Shown piece after piece: positions 1-11,112 of a stretch of 64,000 nucleotides of DNA; within the stretch, counting starts at the first letter, position 1, and each line of letters opens with the position of its first letter. The DNA lies in the NCBI GenBank assembly GCA_032358255.1, contig JAULBX010032035.1, forward strand, positions 100,199-164,198, in the 5' to 3' direction. The position numbers and the translations under genes are program-made. The stretch comes from Heterotrichella gracilis (Eukaryota > Sar > Xanthophyceae > Tribonematales > Xanthonemataceae). The notes under the pieces were generated by a model. The model was not told the DNA's origin. It saw only the letters and a program-made list of their open reading frames with translations, and ran no database searches.

Positions 1-560
1 TTCCCCCGCGTGGCAATACAAAGGCGTGGCATGGCATGCCATCCTAGCGTTCCCCTAGCCTAGATCCGAGCATACTCCAGGGCCCTGTGGGGCTTCCCCA
101 CCTGCAAGCCCTAGTATGGCTTCGCAGCGGCCTTGCAGTGGCCCTGTTTTACACCATGGTGGACTACCTGCACCACAACTGGAAGAACTTCTACACCTAC
201 CAGCTGTTTGCAACCCTAGTAGGGTTCTCGGTGGTGTTCAGGTGGCCGGATGGGTGGAGTGGGTGGGAGGGTGGGTGGGAGGGTGCCTTGTAAGTGCGTC
301 CTCGTGGTGCCATGCTGGACTCCATTGCCTGGTCCCATCCCAGCCTGGGTGGTGCACCCATTGCTGCAACCGCATGCGTGTACACGGCATGGTGCGGGAA
401 AGGCCATCACACCCTTGGGTACCATCCGTGTCCCTGCCACAAGGAACAGCGCCTAGCTGCCTTGGCAACTGCCCTGCAGGGGTACAGTGCGCCAGCCTGG
501 CAGTACCTGCGCATGTACCACACATCAATGGATTGCCCGCACAGTACCACTTACATGCCT
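1..560 (+). pseudogene. Broken duplicate of bestrophin exon 1 and its flanks
   Basis: The first about 560 bases match about 3121-3725, that is the upstream flank, exon 1 and part of intron 1 of the bestrophin gene. The copy still encodes the stretch FYTMVDYLH(H/D)NWKNFY and ends in the same TTCAG-GTGG donor near 243. It is broken in two ways: the ATG used by the intact gene is changed, and 34 bases are missing after the TATGGCT stretch near 115-121, which shifts the frame between the first and second halves of the exon. No copies of exons 2-9 follow it before the intact gene, so this is a partial duplication and not a second gene. It could still act as an alternative non-coding first exon, because its donor is intact. 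The duplication may extend left of the window. Confidence 0.8.
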
Positions 561-3120
561 ACGCACTTGAAGTTACAGCAAGCTAGACCAGCTACTGGCA
601 CCTCTTGCAGTAATGGGCACACTGCCAAAGAGTTGTGTGATCCCGCACAGGCAAACTGAAATCAGCAAATGCACAGCACCAAAACAAAGGCGGTCTGCGT
701 GGTTCATCTTTGCTTGGCGCGCACCATGCATTGCTTATTCTCCGAGACAACAGGAGGTAATGGTGGGGCAGGTCACCTCCCCCTCCTCCTGTTGTCTCAG
801 AGAATAAGCAACGCATGGTGTGCGTCGTGCCCGGGGCGGTGGGAGGGACGGGGCTGGGAGGTGCAGCAGGAGGTTGGAGGCGTGATCATCAGTGCCCCTG
901 CATCACAGCGGGCTTGAGCACCGCACGCATGGGTGGTAGGACGCGTGCGCTGCCGCTGTGGAGACTGCACAAGCTACCTTCGGGCAAGAACGCTTCCAAA
1001 ACGAGCGGCACCCTGCCACAACCACCCATGGTGCCCTGGTTGGTGGCTGTGGTGCAGCGGAGGGGGATGCCCAAACCGCCATGGGGCACCACAAGAGGCA
1101 CAGCAGATGCTTTTAAATCGCCGTTGGCAGCAAAGCCGTAGTGGTCCTGCACGCGCAAGGGAGGAGAAATGGGTTCAAGGTATTCCCAAATCAGGAATAA
1201 AAAGGGGGAATGTTGGGCCATTCGTGCATAGATGCAAAATTTGACTCTGCTCAAACAGGTGGGGGATTGGGAGTTCATCTATGGCCATTCAGAACATTAC
1301 AGCGTACTTCAATGCATAACCGCTATGCAATGATGGTATGCACTGTCACAGTATATAGAGAAGGCAAGGCATGCGGGAGAGGGTAAGGCATCCTGAGGCT
1401 CCCCACATCCCATGTAAGCATGCTCACGAGGAGAAAGGATCCCAAGCTGAATATTTGTACTGTGCTACATGGTGCCGTTAAATATCAAAATGGCAGTAAT
1501 TGTCACTGCTCGTACATGTTTTCCATGATGCCAGCAATTCCATTCCTCAAAAAGCACACAGGCTCAAAACAGCACGCCAGTTCAAACTGTTTGTGTTACA
1601 TTTTAACAAGACACTTATACAGGGTTTTTAATGGAATCAAGCTACACTGCTCTCAACACGGTTCTGCATGTACATGGGCTCCACTACCCAGCACGCCACC
1701 TTGTTGTCAGAGCACCGCCTCCGCTGTCACACTTTGCAACCCCCACACCCTTGCCCTGTTATACTTGTATACCCCTTGCCCTGCCTGGCTCCGCCTGCGC
1801 AGCAAACCAGCCATTGACTAGTGGCTAGGGTGCGCTGTGTGGAGTATCTGCAAAGACATCGCGCAAATGCTGCTCAACAGCTTGCAAAATCTTGACGGAA
1901 GGGGGCAAGAATGCCCAAAGAATGACCAAGACATACAACATATGCACTGCCCACCACACCCGAAAATGCACACCAACTTGCGCAGAAGATTAGACGGCAC
2001 GCCCACCCGTACAGCACCACCCTACCTGCAAAGTACTTTGACTCTCAGAGAGGAATTGAAAATCGACTCCAGTGTAGTAGAAGGCATAAGGAATGCTGCA
2101 GAAACCCAATATGAGGACCAGCAGAACGACAAAGAGATCCTTCCCAACGCTTTCGTCAGATTCCACCTGTGTGGACATTGCACTTCAGTCAGTACTGTGG
2201 TCAGCATGGGCTAGAACACCACCAGGCACTCTTCTGGATCCAACTACAATAGTTCAGACGACTGAGAGAAACGCTTGGCGCTGGGATAATGTACCACCCC
2301 GACAACATGCATGGACCCTGACGTTGTGGCAAGCCTACAACAGTGTTCCCACCACCCGTGGACCCTCAGAACGTATATAATAAAGCGTTTTACCTTGGCA
2401 GTGACAACCCTCCATCGTTACCCACCTCAAAGGACTCTGCTGCTTCGCCACGAGACCTTTCTGCTTGCTGACAAGGGCGAGACTTTTGGTTCCCTCTGTA
2501 TTCTGGACTGGTCTCTGCCTGTGGGGGCCCCCGGCGCCTGACATCTTTCCCTCTCGCAGAGCAAGTGAGCCTGTTTGTGCTGTGCCTGAAGCTGTGGATA
2601 TGGCGAACGGGGTGGACCTGGTAGGGGCTGCTCTCGGCACCAGGCAACTGGCGAGACACCACTGCTGTTCTGACGACACTAGCCATCGTGCGCGTTGACG
2701 CTGGGTATGCAAAAGCAACAGTGGGCGCTGTCGCTGCACAGGCGTGGGTAATTGCTACCTAGTAAAACTCAACGTGTGTAAACCACGGCGCAGATGCATG
2801 CATGCATCTCGCAAGCTTCAACTTCATATACATGCAACAGGAAGGTTGATCACCCGCAGCGTCAGTTGCAGCCACGGTGCCGGTGTTCGCACGCTACCGG
2901 TTGGGTTCGGCGAAAAGTACCAGACCGCAACGCCTCTCTGCAAGTTGATATGCATGCATGCAAAGTTTCTCCCCGTCCCACTGGGCCTGCATGTTGGCCC
3001 CTGGCAAACAGCGCAACGAGATAGCATAAGCAGCGAGGTGGTGCATCACGCGTCCACCTGTATCACCCATCAAACAACACGTCGGCAATCTCAGTTATTG
3101 CGGCTGCAGACGCGCTGCGC
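561..3120. other. Intergenic region between the exon 1 copy and the bestrophin gene
   Basis: About 2.5 kb with no exon I can recognise on either strand. Short open frames occur (for example 889-1278 on the minus strand) but none shows family motifs or a consistent splice pattern. It holds the inverted repeat at 721-823 and several TGCATGCA palindromes (near 2795 and 2952). Confidence 0.5.
721..823. repeat. Near-perfect inverted repeat (hairpin)
   Basis: Arms 721-757 and 785-823 are reverse complements over about 37 positions with two mismatches and one 2-base indel, separated by a 27-base loop. The core TTGCTTATTCTC...GAGACAACAGGAGG is shared. It could be a foldback element, a small MITE or the template of a hairpin RNA; there is no coding gene at this spot. 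Confidence 0.75.
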
Positions 3121-3202
3121 TTCCCACCCGCATGGCAACCAACAGGCATGGCATGCCGTCCTAGCAGTACCCTAAGCCTAGCTACCACACCCTCTCTACA
3201 CC

Positions 3203-6200
3203 ATGATCACGTACTCCAAGGTCCTGTGGGGCTTCCCCACCTTCCTGCGATGGTATGGCTCCGCGGTGCCCCGCGCACTGCCCCCTGCCCTGCTGAGCAG
3301 CGGCCTAGCGGTGGCCCTGTTCTACACCATGGTGGACTACCTGCACGACAACTGGAAGAACTTCTACACCTACCAGCTGTTCGCAACCCTAGTAGGATTC
3401 TCGGTGGTGTTCAGGTGGGTGTGTGGAGCAGTGTGCCTTGGATGTGCGCCCTTATGGCGCCATGCACTCCCGCAAGGTGATGTGGACTCAAAAGCCTGGT
3501 CCCAGGGGGTGGTGCAACCTTGTGCCTTGCTGCAGCCATGTAGACTTTGCAAGGCAAGGTGCGGGAAAGGCCATCATGCCCTTGTTTAAAACCCCTTGCC
3601 CAAAGGGATGATGCCTAGCTGCCTCCTTGGTCTGTGCGCTTTGCAAGGGTACGGTGCGCCACCCTGGCATATACGTAGGTACCTACGTATGCCGCACACA
3701 GTTCCATGGATGCCTGCACATTTACAGTCACACGCCTGCAGATTCACAATTGCGCTCCTGCACAGTACCAGTAAATGGTTCACACTGCGTCATCTGTTCC
3801 ATTGGTTGCGCTGCAGGACCAACATCGCCTACAACCGATTCTGGAGTGCGCGCAGCGGGGTGGCCTCCCTGCAAGCGCAGCTGGTCAGCGCCTGCTGCCA
3901 GGTGCGCACAAAACCCTAAAACCCTGGCACTACCCTTCCACGCAACCCTCCATGCTGGGTGGCAGAGCGCGCACGCCTCCATACACTCATCCCACCACAT
4001 GTGTCACCCCACGCGCCCGTTTGGGGCTGCTCACCACGCTCACCCTGGCAGTGCTCCTCCACACAAACCCTCCACGCTGGCCTCCCTGCAATCACTCCAC
4101 CAGCGCACTGTGTTATGCATCACGCTGCACCCTGTGTTTCCTGAGAGGCTCCGTGTGCCTCACCCCTCATGGCAGACACATTCCCATTCCCGCCAATACA
4201 CACCCTGCACTGGCAGCCCCGCAACCCTAAACCCTAAACCCTAAATTGGTGGTGCATGGCGCTTACAAAACCCCACCCCCCACCCCCCACCCGTGACACC
4301 ACCGTCATCCCCCACCCTCCCCAGGCCATCACCTACGACCGCTGGAACCTGCCGCCCGCCACCCCCACCACGCCCCCCACCGCCCTCCCACCCCCCACCC
4401 CCTCCAGCTCCGCATTCTGCAACCGCCTGGTCCACCTCACCTCACTCCTGGCAGCATGCGGGCTGCAGCACCTGCGCCAGGACTGGGAGTGCGACAACTT
4501 GAGCATGCACAGGCCGGAGCAGCTGCCCCCGCCAGCGGTGAGTGGGGTGTGGGGAGAGGGGTGGGGGTGGTGCGGGGTACCAGGGGTGTGTGGGGTTTGA
4601 AGCCGGTGTAGGTGTAGGCCCACCGCTGGGACCAGTGGCCTTTGTGGAAATTGTGGCAATGCTTTTTGTAGCAATGGCATTCCAGCCAGTTGGCCCCGCC
4701 TCAATCATGCTGGGGGGTGCAGGATAAAATGCGGAGTTGGAGCCCTGGTGTGTGTGGAGTGGGGTTTGTGGTGCGCTGTGAGGGAAGGGGATGGTGCGTG
4801 CTACGCAGGATGTGTGATCATGTAACTACTGTGTACGGATTTTGCTTTCCCCCACTTGCCTGGCCCCCCTCAGGACTCTGCCGCCCTGCGCCCCTCTGTG
4901 TGGCACATCTAAAGCTTGTGTACTACTTTTGATTGCATCCTCCCAGGACTCTGCCGCCCTGCGCCCCTCTGTGTGGCAGTGGATCCGCCACAGCCACAGG
5001 TTCTTCGTGCTGTGGACCGAGATTGGCACGTACAAGCGGTACTACAGGTGAGGCCAGGTGGTGTGTATGTATCGTGGGGAAAGGGGGTTGGGGGGAAGAC
5101 TGCATGGCAGCGGTTTCAGAAGTGGTGGGTGTGCAGGGGCCAGCATCAGCCGTCATGGTGGGAAATGTGTGTGGAGGGGTGGTGGTTGGTGGTGGGAGGG
5201 AGTGGGCAATGCTGGTGCCAGTGGAAAGGGAGGGAGGGGAGGGAGGAGGTGGCAGTAATTGTATTTTATGGTGGTGGAGGGGCTGTGGCACATTTTGTAT
5301 AGCGGGAGCAATTCCATTTCCCCCCTGTGCTCACCGCATTGCCCCTCCTTCCCCATTCTTCCCCTGCAGTCGCTCCCCCTTGAGCGTGATAGGGGGGGTG
5401 AGCCCTGCAGAGGTGGGCCAACTAGAGCGTCAGGCGCTTGATGCCGCACCCCCCGGGCACCACCTGCGGCGCATGCGGTCCATGGTGTCTGGCAAGGAGT
5501 TCACCATACAGGAGGGGGCGTGGTTCACCACAGGTGGGTAGGGTGCAGGGTAAGGTTTGCAACAGGTGGGTTGGGTTTGAGGTAGGGTTCACGACAGGTG
5601 GGTTGGGTTTTGGGTAAGATTCACAACAGGTGGGTAGGGTATGGCTGTTGAAATGAGTCCTGCGTCCCAGCTAGGGCATGCATGTGGAAGTCCTACTGCA
5701 TGTGCATGAGTGTCTGTGTGTGCCGCCAATGGCTAGGTGGGACGTGGATTGCCGCTCAGCTCCCACCTACACCCTACACCCACTGTACACCAAGTATGTT
5801 GTCAAGGACAATAAGATAGTTATAGGTCCTATTACTCTCTTATTGCGCTTGCTGTCGCCTGGCAACTGCATGCCCCTACCCTCTACCACATTGCCCCCAA
5901 ATGCACCCCCTTGCATTTTTCACCCCTTTCCCTCCCACCCCCCCCAGGCAGCTACGCCCCCTTTGGCCCCGACCGTGTGTACCGCGTGCTTGGCTGGATA
6001 CACCAGCTGCTGGAGGTGCGCCACAGGCAGGGGGGGCTGCAGGTGGAGGGGCCGCTGAGGGCAACGCTGTACACCCTTATGGCGGGGGCGCTGCAGGCAT
6101 TCGAGCAGTGCAGGTGCGGTGCAGGGCAGGGGAGGGGTCCTTGTGTGATGTGGCGATGAACGGGGTGGCGATGAATGGGGTTGGGTGCTGAGTTGCTGGC

Positions 6201-8216
6201 TGGTGGTAGGGCATGGAGGGAAGCGGTTGGGGGCAGCAGAAGCGCACCGGAATTTGATACATCCCAGCATGTACTGCATCCACGGTTTTAAGGTATTTTT
6301 TAAGTTAAGGGTTTGGCGCATGCACTTATGCAGCATCCAAACCCTGAGTGCTGCATGCCATTGGCAGCCCAGCGCTGCACTCAAGCCCACACGTGCTCCA
6401 GCCTCTTCAGCGGGCCCCCTCCCCTTCCTTTTCCCTTCCCCTCCTTCTCCCCCCCTGCAGGGCCCTGTCCGAGACCCAGTTCCCCTTCCCATGGGCCCAG
6501 GCCATCAACTTTGTGCTGGTCATGTTCACACTCACCGCACCATTTGTGGTGGTGGCCTCGCACTACAGCATCGAGCTGGTAGTGGTGGTGACATTCATCA
6601 CAACGCTCACCTACTGGACGGTGGAGGAGGTGGCTCGGGACCTGGAGGACCCGTTTCTGTATGAGCCTAATGACCTCCCCTTGGCTCAGCTACAGGTGGG
6701 TGGTCGAGGGGGGGGCCGGGGGGGTAGCGAAGGGCACTAGCTACAGTGGTGGTGGGGTTTAGGGTTCAGGGTGCAGAGTTTAGTTTGGCACATGGCAGCA
6801 ACTGCAGTATGGAGTTGGTGGCGGCGGCCACATATATCACCATCCTCACGTATTGGTTAATGGAGGGGGTGGCAGGGTCTTTGAGGAACCATTCCTCTGA
6901 CAGCCGTATGACCCTGGCTCAACTGCAGGTGGGTGGTGTGGTGTGGGGGGGTGGTAGGACATATGGTGGCAAATAGAACAAGGGTGACTGCTGATCTGGC
7001 CGCAAACTGAGTGCAAGACTCTTCAGATGCATTCAACTACCTCGTGTGCACAGCCTTACACTTCAGGTGGTGGGTGCATCTGCACCTCCAACTCAAGGAT
7101 TGATAGCATGGAGGGCATTCTGTATGATGAAAGAATCTTTAATCAATAAATTGTTTTTTTTTAATAATGAATGCTTTATCATTCATATGATTTAAAATTC
7201 ATCCAATTATTCATCTATTTGTTTGGATATGGAACACCAGGCTCAGATTAGACAGGGCAGGCTGATAAAGAGTGCCGCGCCCCTCTGCCCTGCCCTCACC
7301 CTTGGTCATGTCGCTGCAGTTTGAGTTCAACCAGCGCCTCCTCACATGCGCCAATGCGGCGCTGAACCCTGTGGGGTGGGGCCCCGCCATCAGGGGGGTT
7401 GCGTCGTCTGCCATTGCCGCTGGCAATGGTCCGGTTTCAGAGCTGGAGCGCTACGACTCCATGTGGCGCACACCCACTGAGGGGCACTCGCAGGGGCTGG
7501 CAGGTGGGAGGAGTGGGGGGCATGTGGAGGGGTTGGAGGGGGGCAGCATGCACTCTGCAATTTGGCCAGTTGGCCAGTCGTTGCAGTGGCTGTAGCATGC
7601 GGTCCAGGGAGCAAGCATGTGGCAATAACAAGAGATCATTGCATGGGGCCGTAGCATGTGGTGGGTGGAGATGTGCAGCAAGGTTTTGCGGCAGGTGGAT
7701 GGCTGGCAGGGCATGCAGGGATCATTGCCCTGCTGGGTAATGATTCAGGGGCTGCACTTGCATCACACATGCAGGCAGGCGCGCCTGTGTGGTGCATGGG
7801 TGTGCAAATATTGGCAGGTATCGCCCATGGCCACTTGCACTGCACATCACCAAACGCGTGCACGCCCACGATGGGCCAGCCGCGGCGCCTGTGCCGTGCA
7901 CTGGGGGTATTCCGGTTGCATTTGCCTTGCATCCACGCATCCACGTGGCCACATGCCATGCACTTTTGTAACATGCCATGCTGTTGGGGGGTAAGCACAC
8001 GCTGAGTGGGTTGGGTGTGTTGCAGGGAGCCAAGGGGCGCCATCCCTTACCATGGCAATGGATGGTATTCCCGAAACAACGGGGGTGTTGCGTGGCGATG
8101 CAGTAGTGGAGGTGGACGACGTGCGGGTGCCGCTGATGGGTGCAGCCACAGAGCGGGTGCAGCAGGATATGTACTACAGCACACACAGGGAGGAGGGCGG
8201 CTTGGAGAACGTCTAG
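3203..8216 (+). CDS. Bestrophin-family (RFP-TM) anion channel, 516 aa
   Basis: Nine exons join in phase: 3203-3414, 3817-3901, 4325-4537, 4947-5047, 5370-5533, 5948-6113, 6461-6695, 7320-7503, 8026-8216. The product fits the bestrophin/UPF0187 family of pentameric chloride or bicarbonate channels, which in algae and plants sit mostly in plastid or thylakoid membranes. Diagnostic stretches are the basic N-terminus with FLRWYGS, a first membrane segment, the family motif FRTNIAYNRFWSAR across the exon 1/2 junction, NRLVHLTSLL, the segment PFPWAQAINFVLVMFTLTAPF, and the calcium-clasp-like region EVARDLEDPF followed by EPNDLPLAQLQ. The C-terminal tail is hydrophilic. I see no clear transit peptide, so localisation is open. 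Introns 3, 5 and 7 hold copies of exon ends (separate entries). The start is the first ATG in frame and is kept in the aligned flank. It is convergent with the OB-fold gene. Confidence 0.9.
4874..4905 (+). repeat. Copy of the 5' end of bestrophin exon 4 with its acceptor
   Basis: A CAG acceptor followed by 32 bases (GACTCTGCCGCC...) that are identical to the first 32 bases of exon 4 at 4947-4978, 73 bases downstream. After the copy the reading runs into unrelated sequence with an early stop, so splicing to it would truncate the protein. Confidence 0.85.
5523..5641 (+). repeat. Four tandem copies of the exon 5 donor junction
   Basis: The exon 5 end TTCACCACAG followed by GTGGGTAGGGT recurs three more times in the first 110 bases of intron 5, as GTTTGCAACAGGTGGGTTGG, GTTCACGACAGGTGGGTTGG and ATTCACAACAGGTGGGTAGG. 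Each copy keeps a usable CAG-GTGGGT donor. Confidence 0.8.
6781..6945 (+). repeat. Decayed copy of the 3' half of bestrophin exon 7 with its donor
   Basis: About 150 bases in intron 7 match the end of exon 7 (about 6555-6700). In the same frame it still reads MELVAAATYITILTYW and MTLAQLQ before a CAG-GTGGGTGG donor, compared with IELVVVVTFITTLTYW and LPLAQLQ in the exon. There is no matching acceptor in front, so it is a dead exon fragment or an alternative 3' exon end. Confidence 0.8.
7125..7235. other. AT-rich island in bestrophin intron 7
   Basis: A stretch of A and T runs, including a run of nine T, in otherwise GC-rich surroundings. Similar islands occur in introns near 27411-27470 and 44945-45030. 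No coding content. Confidence 0.5.
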
Positions 8217-9093
8217 AGTCATGTGCGCACAGCTGCGGCAGCTGCTGGGGTCGCACATATAAACATGTGTATTTGGCACCCGCCACTCCCTGCCTAGCTA
8301 CTAGGAACGCCTGATAAGTAGAGCCATGGCGCTGTCCTGAAGAGCCATGGCTGCAGCCAATTATCGATATTTGTGCTTCACCACAATGCAATTGACTTCC
8401 CAGACTGTTGCAATTGTCACATTACGTGGTACGGGCCCTGGGGAATGGACCACAGTTGTTAACGCTGTGTTACCACTCAGTGGGCCTCTCTGTTAGCTGA
8501 TTTAGGCTTGCATTCAAGGAGGTGTATTGAATAATATGGGCGCACACTGCAGCGTAAAGGGCAGGGAGCACGGCTAGGATTGGAGAACTTTTGCTTGGCA
8601 TAGTGCACTTATTTGCGTCCGCCATGCAGCTGTCCTTGCACAAAAATGCTGGGATACAGGCTAGCAGGCACACTCGATCCGGAGCGCAACAAGCTGAAGA
8701 AGTGGAGGTGTGGATAAATGCAGCACGGGTTGCCTTAGCCTGACTTGCACGCTGAAAGAACAGGCTTTGCGGGGTATGTCGTTAGACGTTGGTGAAGTCT
8801 AGTGCGTGCAAACACCTAGATACACTGAATGTGCTGTTGATCTTGGATAACCTATGTGCTACAGCTTGTGTGTGTATCAACAACTACAGCAGGATAGTAC
8901 ACTAGAGCTGATCATATGCAGCACATCAAAAATGACGCCACAAACGCCCATCTCTGGGGTGAATGGGTGTGGCTGGTGTCAGTGTCTCGGATCAGAATCT
9001 GCTCATTGCTCTTCATCTACTGACAGTGTACAAGCTGCTGGTGGCAGCTGCCTCGCTGTGGGAACCAGAGAGGAACCCACGGATGCCCACCCA
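8217..9093. other. Convergent intergenic region
   Basis: 877 bases between the stop codons of the bestrophin gene (+) and the OB-fold gene (-). It must hold both 3' untranslated regions. I see no exon and no RNA gene here. Confidence 0.5.
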
Positions 9094-9763
9094 TCACCCA
9101 TCAGCTGGCACCTGCACCAGCTCATACTCCACCAGAGACAGGTTGTTGTCATCCTGCGCAGTGAGCAAGCACATGTGAGGTTGTGCACTACACCTTTACA
9201 GGGCAAGAGTTCAATTGACTGGACAGCAAGTGTGGTGGGCACCTTGGGTTCGAAGTTGAAGTCTTCGCTGACAGGCTCGATCTTTCCCCACTTGTCTACA
9301 GCCAGGCGCATCGAGCCGTGGAACATCACAATCTTTGCATTCCTCAACGTCACGTAGCTACCCAGCTTGAGCTGATCGACTGTAGCACCCAATATGCGCA
9401 CTGTTAAGGCCTTGCTGGCAGCACCAGTCATAGGCAACAACGTATTGCAGACACCCACCTTGATCGTTCCTGGCAGTGAAGATAATCACACCCGAGTCAT
9501 CACCCACCACGCACTCCGAGATGCGGGTAGGTGGCCCATTGACTCTATTTTGCCGGACAGGCACAGGCTTGTTCTCTACTACCTGCAAAAGGTCCGTAGC
9601 AATTGAGTTACTGCCAGTGCCAAAGCTTGGCCATGCCGAGCTATGGTTGCCCACTTGTGCGCACCTTCACCACCAGGTTGTGGCCATTGCTGTCGGGTCT
9701 GAGCTCTCCAATTGTCTTGAATATGGGTTTCCGTTTCTCCATCGTCGTCGTTGGAGCTGCCAT
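9094..9763 (-). CDS. OB-fold nucleic-acid-binding protein (At4g28440 / SOSS-B-like), 139 aa
   Basis: Four exons in transcript order: 9763-9665, 9582-9459, 9379-9243, 9153-9094, all in phase. The product is a single OB-fold of the small plant family typified by At4g28440 and related to the ssDNA-binding SOSS-B/hSSB proteins. Visible family stretches are KRKPIFKTIGELRPDSNGHN near the start, RISECVVGDDSGVIIFTARN in the middle, then the strongly conserved YVTLRNAKIVMFHGSMRLAV followed by DKWGKIE, and NLSLVEYELVQV at the C-terminus. The length is normal for the family. The ATG is followed by MAAPTTTMEK; the second Met at residue 8 is also possible. There is no transit peptide, so it is probably nuclear or cytosolic. 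Function in the family is inferred from the fold, not proven. Confidence 0.9.
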
Positions 9764-11112
9764 ACTGTGTTTCCGAGGGTATGCAAACTTTGATGGGTGA
9801 CTGTCGGACAGCGGGGAAATTGGGGGCAACTTGTTACTCGCTATATCCTGCGAAGAAAGACCCGAACCAGAGCAAGAGATTGGGGAAGGGAATGCTAGCA
9901 GCTGTGTCACATCATTGGTCGCACCGCACGACATTGGCAACATATATGCATAGGGCAATGCATATGCATTGCAATACTCGCAAGGAAGGTGAAACCAGCG
10001 CAAACGAGGGGAAATCCATGCCTGACTGAAGCGAGGCTCTTGTACTGATTGATCGTTAGAACTTGAACTTGCTACTCATCCTACATCTTGTGCCTTGTAA
10101 CACTGGCCGCATTTTTGTTGTTGCACTTACTAGCCATCAATCACCCCATGCCTCAGGATGGTAACCACTGGGGGCCACTCTGTGAGTTCCACTACACTGT
10201 AGTATCACTGTTTGTAGACCAGCACACACACAGTGGCGACATCCGTTTTCCAACCAGCTGGGTAAGCTGGTGGTGGAGATAAACAGCCCTAAATAATGCC
10301 CAAAATGGAATGTGCATATGAAGGCATGCTATCTCCAGCAATAGCTTTCTAGATGACAGACGGGAAGTGCAGTGGCACACAACCCCAAGTTGTGCTTGAA
10401 GCAGGAACGATGTAGTTCCCAGCAACATAGCACTGCTTGATGCAGCCCCCACATTGACAGCCCTGAGGGCAAGTTGAAAGCCAAGCAACACGTCACAGTT
10501 CCTGCCTGAAGGCCGCCGCACCCACCCTGCCGCAGCCCTGCAGCTGGCCGGTGCACCTATACACGTAAAGGTCAGCTGCATGCCGCACAACAGCCGGTTA
10601 ACACTTTGAAGTACAGCAAGTTACAGCCCACAAAAGGGATATGGTCATGCTGCACAGGACACATAAAGCAACAAGAAAAACAGGGACGTGAATCATGAAC
10701 ATGCAGGGGCAATACGTGAGTGCAAGTAAGTATGGTTGTCGGTGCAAGCGTTGATCAGATTGCATGCAGCGCAACAATTCAAAGTGGTTGGCCAGTATGG
10801 GACACTTGCTACTGCAGCTGTTGGCTGCAAAAACCAAAGAAATGAGGGGAGAGGGTACTGCTTGAAAAAATCCGCCAAATTTGAACAGGTTTGTGGGCGG
10901 CTCAGAAAACTGCTGTCACTGCACTGTGCCATGCGCCACGAAAATACCAGCTGACTCTGGGCAAATCAACCTTGGCTGTGCTGTGAGGTATGCTGCCAGC
11001 AATGTGGGGCAACTGTGTGGCTATGGTACCCCAACTCAAGTGGTGCACCCAGATCGAAGAAAAGATACACGGCAACCTGCAGTCGCGCGCCGCGGGCCTG
11101 CTTCCGCCCAAG
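9764..11112. other. Intergenic region between two minus-strand genes
   Basis: 1.35 kb holding the promoter of the OB-fold gene and the 3' untranslated region of the Alfin-type gene. A 132-codon open frame on the minus strand (10192-10590) has no recognisable motif and is not supported. Confidence 0.45.

Noticed and set aside
889-1278. 129-codon open frame on the minus strand near the left edge
   Set aside because: No recognisable domain and no partner exons in consistent phase.
10192-10590. 132-codon minus-strand frame between the OB-fold and Alfin-type genes
   Set aside because: No motif; most likely 3' untranslated sequence of the Alfin-type gene.
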